A stretch of 64,000 bases of DNA. Source: CAZJYI01 sp964550025 (GTDB taxonomy: Bacteria; Verrucomicrobiota; Kiritimatiellia; UBA8416; CAYOBW01). The stretch is from the NCBI GenBank assembly GCA_964550025.1, contig CAZJYI010000004.1, positions 1 through 64,000 of the forward strand, read 5' to 3'. A model generated the notes under the pieces. That model did not search any database. It was not told where the DNA came from and saw only the letters and a list, made by a program, of their open reading frames with translations. This document shows positions 44,801 to 55,400 of the stretch, in pieces; within the stretch, counting starts at the first letter, position 1; each line of letters starts with the position of its first letter. The translations under genes and the position numbers were made by a program.

Positions 44801-45565
44801 GAAGTCAAGCAGCGGATTACGCAGCAGAACCCGTCTTTGAAATGCCTCGACGGCCTTCGCATCGGCCTTGGACTCGCCGAGCTGCTTCAGTTCCGCCAAC
44901 AGTTTGTCCGCATCGGGGAAGCGATCCGGCCAGGTTTCGGCCATGTCTCTGATGGCCATGCGGATGGGTTCCGTCTTCGGCGTCGGCGGGGGGGCGGGCG
45001 CACGCCTCCTCGCGCGTGCGGCGCGCGACGGCTTGTTTCCCTTGGGGTAGGGCTGCATGCGCGTATCGTCGTATTCTGCCAGGACTCTGAATTCGCAACT
45101 GCCGCCTTGCTGGCCGGCATTCTCTATCCCCACCGAGACCTGGAGCCGCTCGTACTTGCCGCCAAGCTTGAAGTGCAGGAAGCTGGGCGCGTGCGCGAAG
45201 AAACCGTGCTCGAATGTCTTCGAACCCACCTTGAGCGGCTTGGTCCCCAGGCCCTTGTCGATCAGCAGGCTCCCGTGACCCAGCTTCTGCCCGGTAGGTT
45301 TGATCGTGGTCAGATCCACCGGCTTATTTGCCTTGTCGAAGAGGATGGGTGTTGCCCACACAGCCCGGTCATGGTGGTAATCGTCGTCACCTGAAGTGGC
45401 CAACAACCAGAGATCATCCATCCCGGACACGTCCACGATCAGTTCCTGTGGCTCATCCCGCACCCGGATCACCTTTGTGGTTACCGACTTGGGCAGCGCC
45501 TCCCCCCGCAGAGCCGCAACCGGGAGAACCAGCAGGAAACCAATCAAGCGCAAAACTCGCAGCAT
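41828..45565 (-). CDS. Secreted NPCBM / HZS-alpha-type propeller / dihaem cytochrome / FGE-domain fusion
   Basis: A 1245-residue exported protein with five parts: signal peptide; NPCBM-like sugar-binding domain (about 30-165, GFFAHAPSFLHFKLGG); a long beta-propeller region resembling the hydrazine synthase alpha middle domain (about 195-690); two c-type haem sites CIGCH (about 720) and CLSCH (about 772); and a formylglycine-generating-enzyme fold (about 985-1240, LPTEAQWEWACRAGT, MHGNVAEWTAS, GGSWYDRPKLC). In the last segment only one of the two catalytic Cys positions is Cys. It is unlikely to be a true hydrazine synthase; a sugar-binding, electron-carrying surface protein is more likely. 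A paralogue lies at 52420-56505. Confidence 0.8.
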   Translation of the reverse strand: MLRVLRLIGFLLVLPVAALRGEALPKSVTTKVIRVRDEPQELIVDVSGMDDLWLLATSGDDDYHHDRAVWATPILFDKANKPVDLTTIKPTGQKLGHGSLLIDKGLGTKPLKVGSKTFEHGFFAHAPSFLHFKLGGKYERLQVSVGIENAGQQGGSCEFRVLAEYDDTRMQPYPKGNKPSRAARARRRAPAPPPTPKTEPIRMAIRDMAETWPDRFPDADKLLAELKQLGESKADAKAVEAFQRRVLLRNPLLDFDKLLVVRRKQGRNLGFPANWQSNSSIPAKGYENDLAVLSIKDPETLTTVFRPAQEAFIGDVDLHFNADRVLFSSLGTNGAWQIMEVDVSGKNLRQVTRTLDKQINNYDACYLPDGRILFTSTAPYVGVPCVNGGSPVANAFRCNPDGSQMEQLTFDQEHAWCPQMMADGRVLYLRWEYADLPHSNSRILMTMNPDGCNQRSYYGTSSFWPNGIFYARQVPGKNSMFVGIVTGHHGVRREGELVLFDTDKGYMEADGVVQRIPGYGKTVEPVVADRVANGSKPRFLHPYPLGDPATSLGSGKYFLVSSNHGGGWSVYLVDIFDNMTLIKKEDGFALFEPIPLQKTPLPRVIPDRVIKGRQDATVFISDIYEGPGLQDVPRGAVKALRLFTYTYGYKGMGGLYGVIGMDGPWDMRRILGTVPVEEDGSAVFTVPANTPISLQPLDEEGKALQLMRSWLVARPGETLSCIGCHEPPSTPPRDTITRAARQEPAEISPWRGPVRNYEFAREVQPVLDKYCLSCHAASKPEGAALTVTHNGKTLPYLGGDVMLKGWTTKHHGRGKGGKYTVSYFNLFRYTRHTGEESEMKLLTPLEFHADTCELIMMLEKGHHGVTPDEEAMDRLVTWIDLNTPYHGRWSTISGSRAAPAEGRRAEMRRLYASVDENHEQMPEAPAEPVVPVAPKPVPSHKALDLKPTVGRIPSPKVRSLPLGEDVTIELVYVPAGTFAMGAANGHPDEGPMTKTTIEKGFWMAKTEITNEQYQRFEPGHDSRHEDRHGYQFGVTGYPVNQPGAPAVRLNWKQANAFCEWLSGRSGLKVCLPTEAQWEWACRAGTTTPMNYGPCDADWSKHANMADRTLHHFSGNPYRQDWRTAAYKNPDNIFDNWIPQVASMNDGGFLSDAVGRYLPNAWGLHDMHGNVAEWTASLYKPYPYRDDDGRNDPQVSGRRVVRGGSWYDRPKLCTSSFRRAYRDYQKVYNVGFRIIVEASAEEIASL

Positions 45566-45826
45566 GACACTTACCTTCCTAACTCAGCTTTCTCTCCAAC
45601 TCGACACCTACGCTTCCCGTGCCGCGTGAAATCCCGAATCTACCTCAGGGAGCGTACGGAGAACGCGGCCGAAGGTCAATAGGAGGCAGCCGGGCCCAAA
45701 TCCGCGGGTAGGCTGTTCGCCTATTCCCGGATCACATCAGGATCATGCCGAGCCGCCGGGGCGCGGTGTTCACGGCGGAATCCGGAAACGGAGCCGTTCT
45801 CACCCGCGAATCTGGGGCCGGGTTAC

Positions 45827-45873
45827 CGAGTCACGGAACGAAGCGAGTGACGCGTGTCGTCGGCCGTGACTCG
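45827..45873 (-). terminator. Hairpin downstream of the SASA gene (possible terminator)
   Basis: Perfect 10-bp arms CGAGTCACGG (45827-45836) and CCGTGACTCG (45864-45873) with a 27-base loop lie 37 bp beyond the stop of the leftward esterase gene. There is no T-run, so intrinsic termination is uncertain. The rest of the 344-bp gap (45566-45909) contains no gene and should hold the promoter of the fusion gene starting at 45565. Confidence 0.35.
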
Positions 45874-45909
45874 TATCCTCCTGTCAGCATCAATTCCGCC
45901 GCGGCGCGG

Positions 45910-48900
45910 TCACTCCACGGGCACTCTGAAAAAGGTAAGAGCCGCAATGCCGTTCGCGCCCACCAGGAGCCTGTCCTGGCTCCAGTTCGTTTCGTCGATA
46001 TAGCTGATGTTCTTCACTCGCGTCGCCCCACTCAGCCTGAGCGTAAGCACGTTGCCCGAGACCGAGCCGGAGGCGACCCTGCCTCGCTCTCCGTCAAGGC
46101 GGAACTCGCCGACCAGGTCCGGTTTCCACACGACAGGCTGATCGAACTCCAGCTCAATCGCATTGCCGGACGCCGTCATTCGAGCGCGCTCGAGGTTGGG
46201 CGCCGTGATCGGACCGTTGACCTCGCGGCCGTAGAAGTCGCGCTCGATCAACGGCTGCAGCATGTCGGCGAACACGGCCCACCCCTTCAGAGGGAAGTGG
46301 GCCGGCCCGGGGGGCTTGATGCCGAGCGTCGACAGGATGTCCATGTTGGAATACAGGCGGGGGATCGTGCGCTGCTTCTCGCGCAGCATGTCGCCGCGTC
46401 CATCGCCGCCCATTGAACAGGAGTTCGGCCAGATCTGGAAGATGTAGTACTTGTGAACATTGGGGAGGTCCCGCTTCCAGGCGGACGACATCTCAACGAA
46501 GTAGCGCTGGTACGATTGCCAGCCGTACCCGCCGCTCGGGCCGGCCGATCCCTGATCGTTCTCGCCCTGGTGCCACATGATCGCACGAATGCCGTGCGTT
46601 AGTTTCGCCTGCCTGATACGCCAGAGCATTCGGCCGTACATGGTCGACAGATCGGTCGGGTTCTCTTCGTTGCGCTGGTGTTCGTCGATTCGAGTGCCGC
46701 CGATCGCGGCCTGGATCATGCAGACGGGGACCTTCTGGGACGCCACGAGTCTCCTGGCGAGGACCATGCCCCACCAACCCAACTGAGCCTTGTGCTTTTC
46801 TTTCGAAGCCCGATGTGCTTTGCCGCCCTCAAATTTCCAGACGGGGTTGCACCACAAGTTCAGCCGCTTCTTCTCGAATTCATTCTCGACCCACTTGTTG
46901 GCGTCTCCCCGCCCGGTCGGCCCGCCGAAGCTGCGCACCCATTCGTAGATATCACGCGGCGATTCCTCCCGGGTGTCGGTGGCCAGTGCATTGGACTGGC
47001 CGTCGATCAGGTAGGCGTCACCGCAGACGATGTTGCGGGCCGAATGCAGGATCGTTTCGGACCGGCCGTTCCTGGCGCCCAGTTCCATGCGGTACTTGAT
47101 GAGACCCGGTTCGAGCGCGACGGCGAACGAGTAGCGCGCGCCCTTCGCCGGCTCCTGTTCACGCTCCTCGACGAGTTTGTCCCCTGCGTAGAGCCTGATG
47201 AACAGTGCGTCGGCGGCGCGATCCATCGTTCCGTTGCAATACATCACGCCCTTGCCCGTACCGTTGCGCGCATAGAACTGACCGTCCATCGGTTTCTCGT
47301 CCGGACCGGGAGTGCGGCAGACCCAGGGATCGGAAGCCGGTTCGTCGACCGTGATCGTCGTCGACGCGACCACGTCGCCGCCGCCGTTGTTGACAGTCGC
47401 GGTGACGGTCATCCTGCCGCTGCCCTGGGCGCGCGTGAGGACCAGCTTGCCCGGCTTGATCTGCCTGACGGTTGCTATGCCGGAGACGTTCCACGTGTAG
47501 TCGACGTCGCCGGCGCCGCCGGCTTGCATCGCCGACACGTTGGAGATACACGCGGCCACTTCTATCGTCTCGCGACCATCCCAGTTTTCGGGAGCTCTGA
47601 GCGAGAGCACGGGATCGGGAATGCGCTCGCGTATCCTGATCGGGATCTCGCGGGTCTTGATTTCGCTGGGGTAGACAGCCTTGAGCCGGATGACTGCGGA
47701 TTCGTCGCCGTCGATACGTCCGGCGTCGAGCCGGTAGGAAGTCCTGTCTACGGCGACGACCTTCTCCGTACCCTTGCGCGCCAGAACCCAGTAGACCTTC
47801 TGTGCCCCTGCGATCTTCGCCGTGAGCTCGACGCTGCCGCCCTCGCTCACAGTCCGTTTGCCGGCCGACAGACCCGGCGATCCGCCGCCCGTGACCACCG
47901 GGCCGACGAGCGTCTGCATCGGCTTCTGGTTTTCATACTCGAGACGCACCCAGTCGGCTGAACGTGCCACGTTGGAGACACGCACTTCGTCGATGTCACC
48001 TTTGAAATCGTACCTGTTGTACCAGCCGCCGATCCACATCCGCGCCGGGCGCTCGATGTTCATTCGCGTGTGGCGCGGGTTGCCCATGCCGGCCTTCACA
48101 CCGTTGATGTAGACGATGGCCTGGTCGTTCTCGTAGGTGTGGACCACGTGATTCCAGTCCTCCGGGCGACCATCGATCTTCGCCCTGAGCCCCCCGTTGG
48201 AGAAATAGCAGTCCATCCTGATCGACGGCGGACTGGTGTACCACATCTGTACTTTGCCCTGCCCCTTCTCCTTGCCCCACGACACGATGCGCGCGTTGGT
48301 CGCCTTGCTGCGGAACCATACCTCGGTGCTGTGCGGCGAGCCACCGATGGGGAAGACCTGAATGTCCTCGCCGCAGAACACGCCTTTCCCGCCGGGGAAG
48401 CTCCGCGCGCCGCCAATCATCCCAGTGGTCTCCGACGTACCATTGTCGTCCGACTTCAGGTTCCCGGTCACGTCCCTCACCTCGTTGCCGAGATGCCACA
48501 CGCCGACAAAACCATTTGACGCATTGAACACAGCCCTGCCGTCAGATTCGTTCGTGGCTCCCGCGTTGCCCCAGTGGATCCTGATTTCCTGACGGTCGTT
48601 CCCTCTGATTGCGGGGATTCTCACCCAAATGCCTGCCGTGCCGGCTTTACGGTCCCAGCGGTCGATTTCGTGCGGCAGCCCTGTCCCGGTCGACGTCGTG
48701 AAACGAATGTCCTCGCCATTCGGCCGCGCCTGGCTGAAATCGAAGTAGTCTCCGTGCAGGTGTACCAGCAGCGGGAAATCCTTTACTTGCGCACCGGCAG
48801 GCAGGTCGGCTCCGTCGGGTGTTGTGTTGATGTAGAGGGACCCGCTGTGTTTCCAATCTCCGTGTTGTGCGGAAACGCTGCTCACCACAGAGAGGATCGA

Positions 48901-48993
48901 GGCTGCTGCACATAGCAGTCCGACGAGAGCAGGGGGGAATCGTTGCCCATCCGCCTGGCGGGAAACAGGTTGTTGTTTCATCATTCTTCTCAT
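45910..48993 (-). CDS. Secreted DUF2341 / LamG / sialate O-acetylesterase-type esterase
   Basis: A 1027-residue exported enzyme. ATG 48993 (MRRMMKQQPVSRQAD) follows AGGAG with good spacing; longer frames lack a signal. After the signal peptide come a DUF2341 domain (about 45-135), a LamG/concanavalin-like domain (about 160-310, with GDIDEVRVSNVARSADWVRL), Ig-like strands, and an SGNH-type SASA esterase domain (about 650-1000). Its blocks are DGQSNAL (nucleophile Ser), GGTRIDEH and MWHQGENDQ. It probably removes acetyl groups from glycans after binding them. It lies between the HZS-alpha fusion and the PQQ-propeller gene, all leftward. Confidence 0.82.
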   Translation of the reverse strand: MRRMMKQQPVSRQADGQRFPPALVGLLCAAASILSVVSSVSAQHGDWKHSGSLYINTTPDGADLPAGAQVKDFPLLVHLHGDYFDFSQARPNGEDIRFTTSTGTGLPHEIDRWDRKAGTAGIWVRIPAIRGNDRQEIRIHWGNAGATNESDGRAVFNASNGFVGVWHLGNEVRDVTGNLKSDDNGTSETTGMIGGARSFPGGKGVFCGEDIQVFPIGGSPHSTEVWFRSKATNARIVSWGKEKGQGKVQMWYTSPPSIRMDCYFSNGGLRAKIDGRPEDWNHVVHTYENDQAIVYINGVKAGMGNPRHTRMNIERPARMWIGGWYNRYDFKGDIDEVRVSNVARSADWVRLEYENQKPMQTLVGPVVTGGGSPGLSAGKRTVSEGGSVELTAKIAGAQKVYWVLARKGTEKVVAVDRTSYRLDAGRIDGDESAVIRLKAVYPSEIKTREIPIRIRERIPDPVLSLRAPENWDGRETIEVAACISNVSAMQAGGAGDVDYTWNVSGIATVRQIKPGKLVLTRAQGSGRMTVTATVNNGGGDVVASTTITVDEPASDPWVCRTPGPDEKPMDGQFYARNGTGKGVMYCNGTMDRAADALFIRLYAGDKLVEEREQEPAKGARYSFAVALEPGLIKYRMELGARNGRSETILHSARNIVCGDAYLIDGQSNALATDTREESPRDIYEWVRSFGGPTGRGDANKWVENEFEKKRLNLWCNPVWKFEGGKAHRASKEKHKAQLGWWGMVLARRLVASQKVPVCMIQAAIGGTRIDEHQRNEENPTDLSTMYGRMLWRIRQAKLTHGIRAIMWHQGENDQGSAGPSGGYGWQSYQRYFVEMSSAWKRDLPNVHKYYIFQIWPNSCSMGGDGRGDMLREKQRTIPRLYSNMDILSTLGIKPPGPAHFPLKGWAVFADMLQPLIERDFYGREVNGPITAPNLERARMTASGNAIELEFDQPVVWKPDLVGEFRLDGERGRVASGSVSGNVLTLRLSGATRVKNISYIDETNWSQDRLLVGANGIAALTFFRVPVE

Positions 48994-49117
48994 CGTGCAC
49001 TCCTGATTCCTATGGAGGCGCGATCCCCCGGGCTCTTGTCCCGCCGTAGTCTTGACGAAGGCGGATGTCCCCGGGGGATTCCTGGTCCCCTCCACGTCAT
49101 CTGTCCCAAATCGCGTC

Positions 49118-52100
49118 TCAGTTCATCCCCGACAGAAAAAGGACCTGCCCATCCATCGTGGCAAGATAGATGCCGTCCGCGGTAGAAGCCATACCATCGA
49201 AAACCGGAGGGCTGTCCAACTGCAGTTCCGCCAGGCGAGTGCCCTTCTGAGCGTCGATGACCCACAGCATTCCCCCCCGCTTCCCCGCCCAGGCCTCTGC
49301 CTGCTGTGTCATGTTCTGCCGAAAACCCGCGTTGTTTCGAAGCGTGTAGGCGTCGGCCTTGCCAAACTGACCATAGTCCGGGGGGCCTGCGGCAACGAGT
49401 TTGTCGCCGGCCAGGACCATGGCCCGGACCAGAAACGGCAATTCCTGCCGAGGCCACAGGAAGGCCTCTTTCCCGGGCTTACCGGACTTGCCGTAGAGAT
49501 GATGATCGGCGGACTCCAGCAGTCTCTGGTACCGAAGATGAAATCCATACCCAAAAACCTGGCCGCTATTGTTGAAGACCAGGATACGGGAGGAGGGTGA
49601 GTCTGCGTAGCGCCAGAAAGCCCGGTGACTCCAGTCTGCCGTAATGAGCCCCCACGGGGCAGTCCATCGCGCCCTGCCGGAAGCGGAGCGATTCTCGTCG
49701 CCAAAACGAAGCGGGTGCCCTCGCATGAAGACCGAATCGCGATCAACCGTCAGGAGGTCGGTCAGGCCGACATCGTTGAAGGTCATCAGAGTAATCCGTT
49801 TGCCCTTCTTGCTCTTCTGCTGTTTGAGCCAGGCACGAAACTGCTGGTTGAAATTCTGCTGCACCGGCTTCCGGTCGCCCTCCCGACGCTCATCCAGCAC
49901 TCGCTCACTGATCTTGGCGCCGGTGAGCGGATCGAGCCGCAGCAAACGCATGCCGCCGTCCGTGAAGCGCGAACGACCGGCCACGGCATGAATGACGTCG
50001 TCTTTGACAAGAACACTCCCATGAAGCGGCCAGACGGATTCCAGCTTTCCACATGCAACGTGCTGCCGCTCACAGGGAGCCGCGAGAAACCGCCACGCGA
50101 TCCGGCCGTCAGCCAGGTTGAGGCAGTATATCCAGCCATCGGCACAGCCGAAGATCACCCGCCCCTGAAAGAGCGTCGGAGCGGTATCAACAGGTCCCCC
50201 TGCCATGAACTGCCAGAGTCGGTCGCCGCTTTTCGCCCGCAAGGCACGGATGGTCCCCCTGTCGGCATCGGCCACGACCAACACGTCGCGGGCAATCACT
50301 GGACTGGTGAGTCGGCCGCCCAACGATGTGGCCCAGGATATTCGCTTCACCGTACCGACGGATACGGGGTTGTACCCGCTTCTCCTGGCGTCATGCCGAT
50401 GCATGGGCCAGGCACCGGGGGCCGCGGGTTGCGAGGCACACTCCCGCAGGAGCTCGTAGGCGGGGCCACGCTTGAGCCTGCTCGCGACGGCATCCTGATC
50501 AGACAGTGCCGAGCTCGGGGTCAAGGCATTGAACCCTTCCAGTTTGCTCGCCACAAAGCACAGACAGTGATGCGACGGTGCATAGATTAACCCGTTACAG
50601 GGCATGAGTCCCACGAGACACGCGCCGCGCACCCAGTGATGGTTATGCCAGGTGCCGTCCTTCACATCGCAGAACTCGATCCCCGTACGCGACGACAGGA
50701 TGAAACGCTCCGTGGCGTAGGAGCGGTAACAGCGTTGGTGCGGCCAGTGCTCCATGGCGGTATCTTTGGCCAGGGTCCGTGTGAGCTTGCCGCTCACCAC
50801 GTCGCGTACCTGGACCTCTCCTGAGCTTCTCATGTTGGATATATTCGCCGAGAACACCTGGTCATCGATCACAAACAGATCTTCCGGCGAACGATACCCG
50901 GACTGCAGGTGCGGGGCCTGCCACAACTTCTTCCCGTTGCGCGCATCCCAACCGCTCATGCGTCGATTGCCGCCAGAGAACAGCACGACCTTGGAAGTCG
51001 CCACCAGGTTGACCCCGAAGAAAGGCCCGGCGGATGCGCGAACACCGCTGTCAACAGGAGCCGACACCCAGACCTCCCTGCCGTTCCTGATGTCTACGGC
51101 GTGGATCTTCAGGCCATCAAAGAAGAAAGCCCTGTCATCGCCGGCTGCCAGGGAGAGAGGAGACACGGGGGCATCGATCTTCCACAACAGGGTACCCTTC
51201 TCTGCATCGTAGGCTTGAAGCTTGGATGGCTCCCTTTTGAAAGACCATCTCTTGTCCACGACGGCCTGCTCCTGTGGGCTCTTCTGGTTTGCCGGGAGGT
51301 AGGCGTCCCAGTCGGGGGCGGTCGGGTCCACCAGGCACAGCAGCCTCCCACCGTGCAGGATCATCTCCTGCGTGTTGGCGGAACCGGCCAGCCGCATGTG
51401 CTCTTCCCCTGTCTCCGCATCCAGACAGGACACCGGTGCCGACAGACCGAGGGTCACATACACTCTGTCTCCGTGCGCAATCAAACGCCGCAGTATCGAA
51501 ACAGGTCCGCTTTTCAACGGCCACAGGGGATTGACCCACTCGTCGATCTTCTCTTCCCACAGCGTGGTGCCATTGAATGCATCCCTGGCGACCAATGCCC
51601 ACTGACCCGGCAGGTGAATGGACATGCTGCTGCCCTGGTCTTCTACATAGAAAAGGCGTCCGCCCCATGACGACATGGCGGAGATGGAGGAGATGTGGTC
51701 ATGATGCCGGGTGAATCGGGGGGGCGCGACCCACTGGATACCTCGCGGCGCGTCAACCAGCCTGTCCTTTCCTACGGCGTTGTTGGAGGCATCGTGCAGA
51801 TAGTGGGACCACTGCCCCATCCCCTCCGGCCGCGCCTTTCGCCAGGATTCCCACGTGGCGGCGGACGACCGCAGGCAGATCCCGTTTGGCGCCAGAACAC
51901 GCTCGACCTCACTCTGCTTGACCGGGCAGGACGCCGGCAGCACCAGAAGGTTCACCAGGTTGTCGATATACGGAAGCGACTCGCCGCGCAGATGTCGCAG
52001 ACTGACCCCCGTCTCACCTTTCTCCTGAATGGTCTTGCGAGCCGATGCTACGCTCCCTTCATCCGCGACGAGAATCTGTACCAACGAGGCGTACCGGCCG

Positions 52101-52315
52101 AGAACGTCAGCGGCGAGCCGTGCGTCATCCGGTTCAACGATGACAGCCAGGCCCAACTTCCGCGCGCCCATCCCACTCAACTCTCTCTTCAACGACAACA
52201 CGTCCGTCACGCGGGGATCATCAGAATGCGACCCCGTCCGTGCGACGCAGGGGACTGCGCTGACCGCCGCGCAAACGGCTGCAACAAGAAGGAGCGCCTT
52301 TGAATCTCTCATCAT
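49118..52315 (-). CDS. Secreted PQQ-type beta-propeller protein with methyltransferase-like N-terminus
   Basis: A 1065-residue exported protein. MM at 52315/52312 follows AAGGAG; the second ATG has the better spacing. After the signal peptide, residues about 35-165 resemble a class I methyltransferase without a clear SAM glycine loop (YIDNLVNLLVLPASC, ERVLAPNGICL). The rest is a propeller of PQQ-like blades (YDAEKGTLLWKI, DIRNGREVWVSA, WDARNGKKLWQA, LRAKSGDRLWQF). Whether it binds PQQ is unknown; many such proteins in this phylum group do not have known substrates. Its paralogue is at 57310-60627. It is divergent from the fusion gene at 52420. Confidence 0.78.
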   Translation of the reverse strand: MMRDSKALLLVAAVCAAVSAVPCVARTGSHSDDPRVTDVLSLKRELSGMGARKLGLAVIVEPDDARLAADVLGRYASLVQILVADEGSVASARKTIQEKGETGVSLRHLRGESLPYIDNLVNLLVLPASCPVKQSEVERVLAPNGICLRSSAATWESWRKARPEGMGQWSHYLHDASNNAVGKDRLVDAPRGIQWVAPPRFTRHHDHISSISAMSSWGGRLFYVEDQGSSMSIHLPGQWALVARDAFNGTTLWEEKIDEWVNPLWPLKSGPVSILRRLIAHGDRVYVTLGLSAPVSCLDAETGEEHMRLAGSANTQEMILHGGRLLCLVDPTAPDWDAYLPANQKSPQEQAVVDKRWSFKREPSKLQAYDAEKGTLLWKIDAPVSPLSLAAGDDRAFFFDGLKIHAVDIRNGREVWVSAPVDSGVRASAGPFFGVNLVATSKVVLFSGGNRRMSGWDARNGKKLWQAPHLQSGYRSPEDLFVIDDQVFSANISNMRSSGEVQVRDVVSGKLTRTLAKDTAMEHWPHQRCYRSYATERFILSSRTGIEFCDVKDGTWHNHHWVRGACLVGLMPCNGLIYAPSHHCLCFVASKLEGFNALTPSSALSDQDAVASRLKRGPAYELLRECASQPAAPGAWPMHRHDARRSGYNPVSVGTVKRISWATSLGGRLTSPVIARDVLVVADADRGTIRALRAKSGDRLWQFMAGGPVDTAPTLFQGRVIFGCADGWIYCLNLADGRIAWRFLAAPCERQHVACGKLESVWPLHGSVLVKDDVIHAVAGRSRFTDGGMRLLRLDPLTGAKISERVLDERREGDRKPVQQNFNQQFRAWLKQQKSKKGKRITLMTFNDVGLTDLLTVDRDSVFMRGHPLRFGDENRSASGRARWTAPWGLITADWSHRAFWRYADSPSSRILVFNNSGQVFGYGFHLRYQRLLESADHHLYGKSGKPGKEAFLWPRQELPFLVRAMVLAGDKLVAAGPPDYGQFGKADAYTLRNNAGFRQNMTQQAEAWAGKRGGMLWVIDAQKGTRLAELQLDSPPVFDGMASTADGIYLATMDGQVLFLSGMN

Positions 52316-52367
52316 CTCTCCTTAGTGATGTCCTCAAACCCTAACCCACTCCGCGCTGTTCTCCAAT

Positions 52368-52383
52368 AGCACAGTACTGTGCT
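52368..52383. promoter_or_regulatory. Perfect 16-bp palindrome between divergent genes
   Basis: AGCACAGTACTGTGCT is centred in the 104-bp gap between the leftward PQQ-propeller gene and the rightward fusion gene. A perfect palindrome of this size in a divergent promoter region suggests a dimeric repressor or activator site for both genes. It differs from the TACGAC dyads, so another regulator would be needed. The rightward gene has no visible ribosome binding site. Confidence 0.5.
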
Positions 52384-52419
52384 GTTGTTGTGCTGCATTT
52401 TTCGAGCTATTCTCCCCGC

Positions 52420-55400
52420 ATGAAAACGCACTCACCGTGGATCCTGTTGTTGGCTGCCGTGCTGCAGATGCGTGCGGCGGATGTGATCGAAGGCGAATCA
52501 TTCTACGTCAGGAAGGGCACCTGGCGTGAGTCGCTTGTTGCCGGCCGGGAGAAGCTGTTCCGGCACGAGATGCAAACGGACAACGCCGAGTTCGCGAAGA
52601 CGGGTATCGCGTTTGGCGACTGGTACTGTGCGAAGACGGGTGCCGACTACCGGAAACTGCCCCAGGATATCCAGGACGCCAAGGTGGCGATCGATGTCAC
52701 CAAGCCCCTCGAGATAGACGGCAAGACATACCCGTGGACCAAGGTCTCGGGTTTCAGACCGGACGTCCTGCACGACATTGCGAAGCTGATAGACATCGAC
52801 AAGAACTCGTACGCGCTGATGGTCAGCACCTTGACGATTCCTGAAGACCAGCCCAAGGGTGACGTCCCCACGATCTGCTTCTACGCTGCAAGAAGCTGGA
52901 TTCTGGCAAAGGACGGTAGGCACACCCGGGCGCCGCGCGGAGGGGAGAGGTGCGTGATGCTCAATGCTTCGTTTGGGTCGTTGCCGCAGAAGAAGGGGAC
53001 CTACCCGGTGGTGATGCTGGTCGATCTCGCGCGCAACGCCCATCCCCATATCTGGTATCACCTGAAGGTGGAGAGCCAGAAGCTCGGCACGCATCGCAAC
53101 CAGATGCAGGAGCGTCGCCGCAAGCTGTTCGACAAGGTCGCATCGGAGTTCCAGGACCCGGCGAGCAAACTGGAGATGCGGGTTGAGGCGTCGGCCGGTG
53201 TATGGGCCGTACTGGGCGACTGGATGCCGGGCAAGCCGGACTTGATTACCTACCAGTACCAGTCCCGCAGCCGGTATCGCGAGCTCGAGCGCGAACTGGC
53301 GAACATGGATCCGGCCGTCCGGCAGTCGATCGAACCGCTGGTCAAGACGCTGGCCGCCACGAAAGATGACGCGCTTGAGGTCGCGGCCGGGAAATACACG
53401 TTGGCGTCGATGCTGCTCGAGTTGAAGGGGTCGGCCGGATCGTTCAAGTCGATGAGGCTGGCGGTCGAGGACCAGGCCAAGACCTTTAGGAACAGGTATC
53501 CGAACGCAGAGAAGTACCTGGCAGAAGTCGACGGGCTCGAAAAGGAATTCAACAAGTGGTTGACCAATGACCTGTCGCTGGAGCGAAACGCGGTAAGCTC
53601 GTACGCGGCGCTGAGGTCGAAGCTCCAGGCCGCACAGCGCAGAATACTCCTGGACAACCCGCTCCTCAAGTTCGAGAAGTTGCTGGTGGCATCGGGCAGC
53701 ATCAGGCTGGCATCGAACTGGACCGGCGCCTGCACGATGGGCAAGCAACTGCAGGTCCTCAGTCCGGTCGCGCCTGACGGGACGCTCACGACGATTTACA
53801 GCGGCGGGGTTTCCAGCTACGAGCTCGATTGGGACGCGCAGAAGATCCTGTTTTCCGACGGGAGTAAGATCCTGGAGATGGACGTTGACGGCCAGAACCT
53901 GAGAACCATAAAGGGCCCCGACAAGGAGATCGACAGTTCGAGACGCTACAACCCGTGCCGGATGCCGAACGGGGACATCATGTTTGTCTCGACGGCCTGC
54001 GAGCATGCCGTGCCCTGCACGGGCGGCGGCGGTGTCGGCAACATGCACGTCATGGACAAAGACGGCGAGAACGAGCGCCGCATCACCTACGACCAGGACC
54101 ACAACTGGGACCCCTGTGTGCTCAACAACGGCCGTGTTGTCTACACCCGGTGGGAGTATACTGACCTGCCGCACTACTTCTCTCGCCTGTTGATGTCGAT
54201 GAACCCCGACGGCACGGACCAGAAGGAGTATTACGGAAGCGCTTCGTACTGGCCCAATGCCCAGTACTGGACGCGCCCGATACCGGGCCACCCGACGCGG
54301 ATCGTGACGATCGTATCCGGACATCACGGCGTCTCCCGCATGGGCGAGATGCACATCCTGGATCCCGCGCTGGGTACGCATGAGGCCGATGGATCCGTCC
54401 AGCAGATTCCGGGCTACGGCAAGAAGGTCGAGCCGATCATCCGCGACAACCTGGTCGGCAGCAGTTGGCCGAAGTTCATCACCCCCTGTCCCCTGGGCAC
54501 AAACCCGCAGGAAGACGGCGCCGGAACCTATTTTCTTGCGACGGTCAAGATGCAGGACAAGGCCCCGTGGCAACTCTGCCTCGTGGACATCTTCGACAAC
54601 ATCACGCCGATTCTCGAAGGCGACTACGCGATGCCCGTGCCGGTGCTGGCGAGAAGCAAACCGCCCGTTGTCCCCACGACTGTCGATGTGGCGAAGAAGA
54701 CCGGTACGGCACTGGTCACCGATATCTACAAGGGGCCGGGCGTAGCAGGATTCCCCAAGGGCTCTGTCAAAAAACTGCGCGTGGGGACCTATCATTACCG
54801 CTATCCGGGGAACGGCGACACCTACGCCGCCTCGCATGAAGGCGGGTGGGACATCCGCCGGATCATAGGCACCGTGCCGGTGGAAGAGGACGGTTCAGCG
54901 CTTTTCGAGATCCCGGCCAATATGCCCATCTTCGTCCAGCCGCTCGACGCCGACGGACAGGCATTGCAGGTGATGCGGAGCTGGTTCACGTGCCAGCCGG
55001 GCGAGAATCTCACCTGCATCGGTTGTCACGAAAGCCAGAACATGGCTCCGCCCACGACGGTAGCCATGGCTGCCCGCAAGGCGCCTGTGAAGATCAAGCC
55101 GTGGAACGGCCCGATGCGCGGATTCAGTTTTGAGCGGGAAGTCCAGCCTGTATTGAGCAGAAAGTGCGCTGGTTGCCACGACGGAGACGGCAAGGACAGG
55201 CCGGACTTCAAGCCCGGCGGAGTATACTCGCAAGAGAGCTCACAGAAGAAGTACCGGGGAAAGAGCTCCGACAAATACTCCGCGGCTTACATGGCCCTGC
55301 AGAAGTACGTCCGCCGCGCCGGCCTGGAGAATGACTGGCACACGCCGTCACCGGGCGAGTACCAGGCGGACACCAGTCATGTCGTGAAGATGCTGAAGAA

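Noticed and set aside
41828..45565. Hydrazine synthase / anammox assignment
   Set aside because: The similarity is to the middle propeller domain only; fusion to an FGE domain and absence of other anammox genes argue against hydrazine chemistry.
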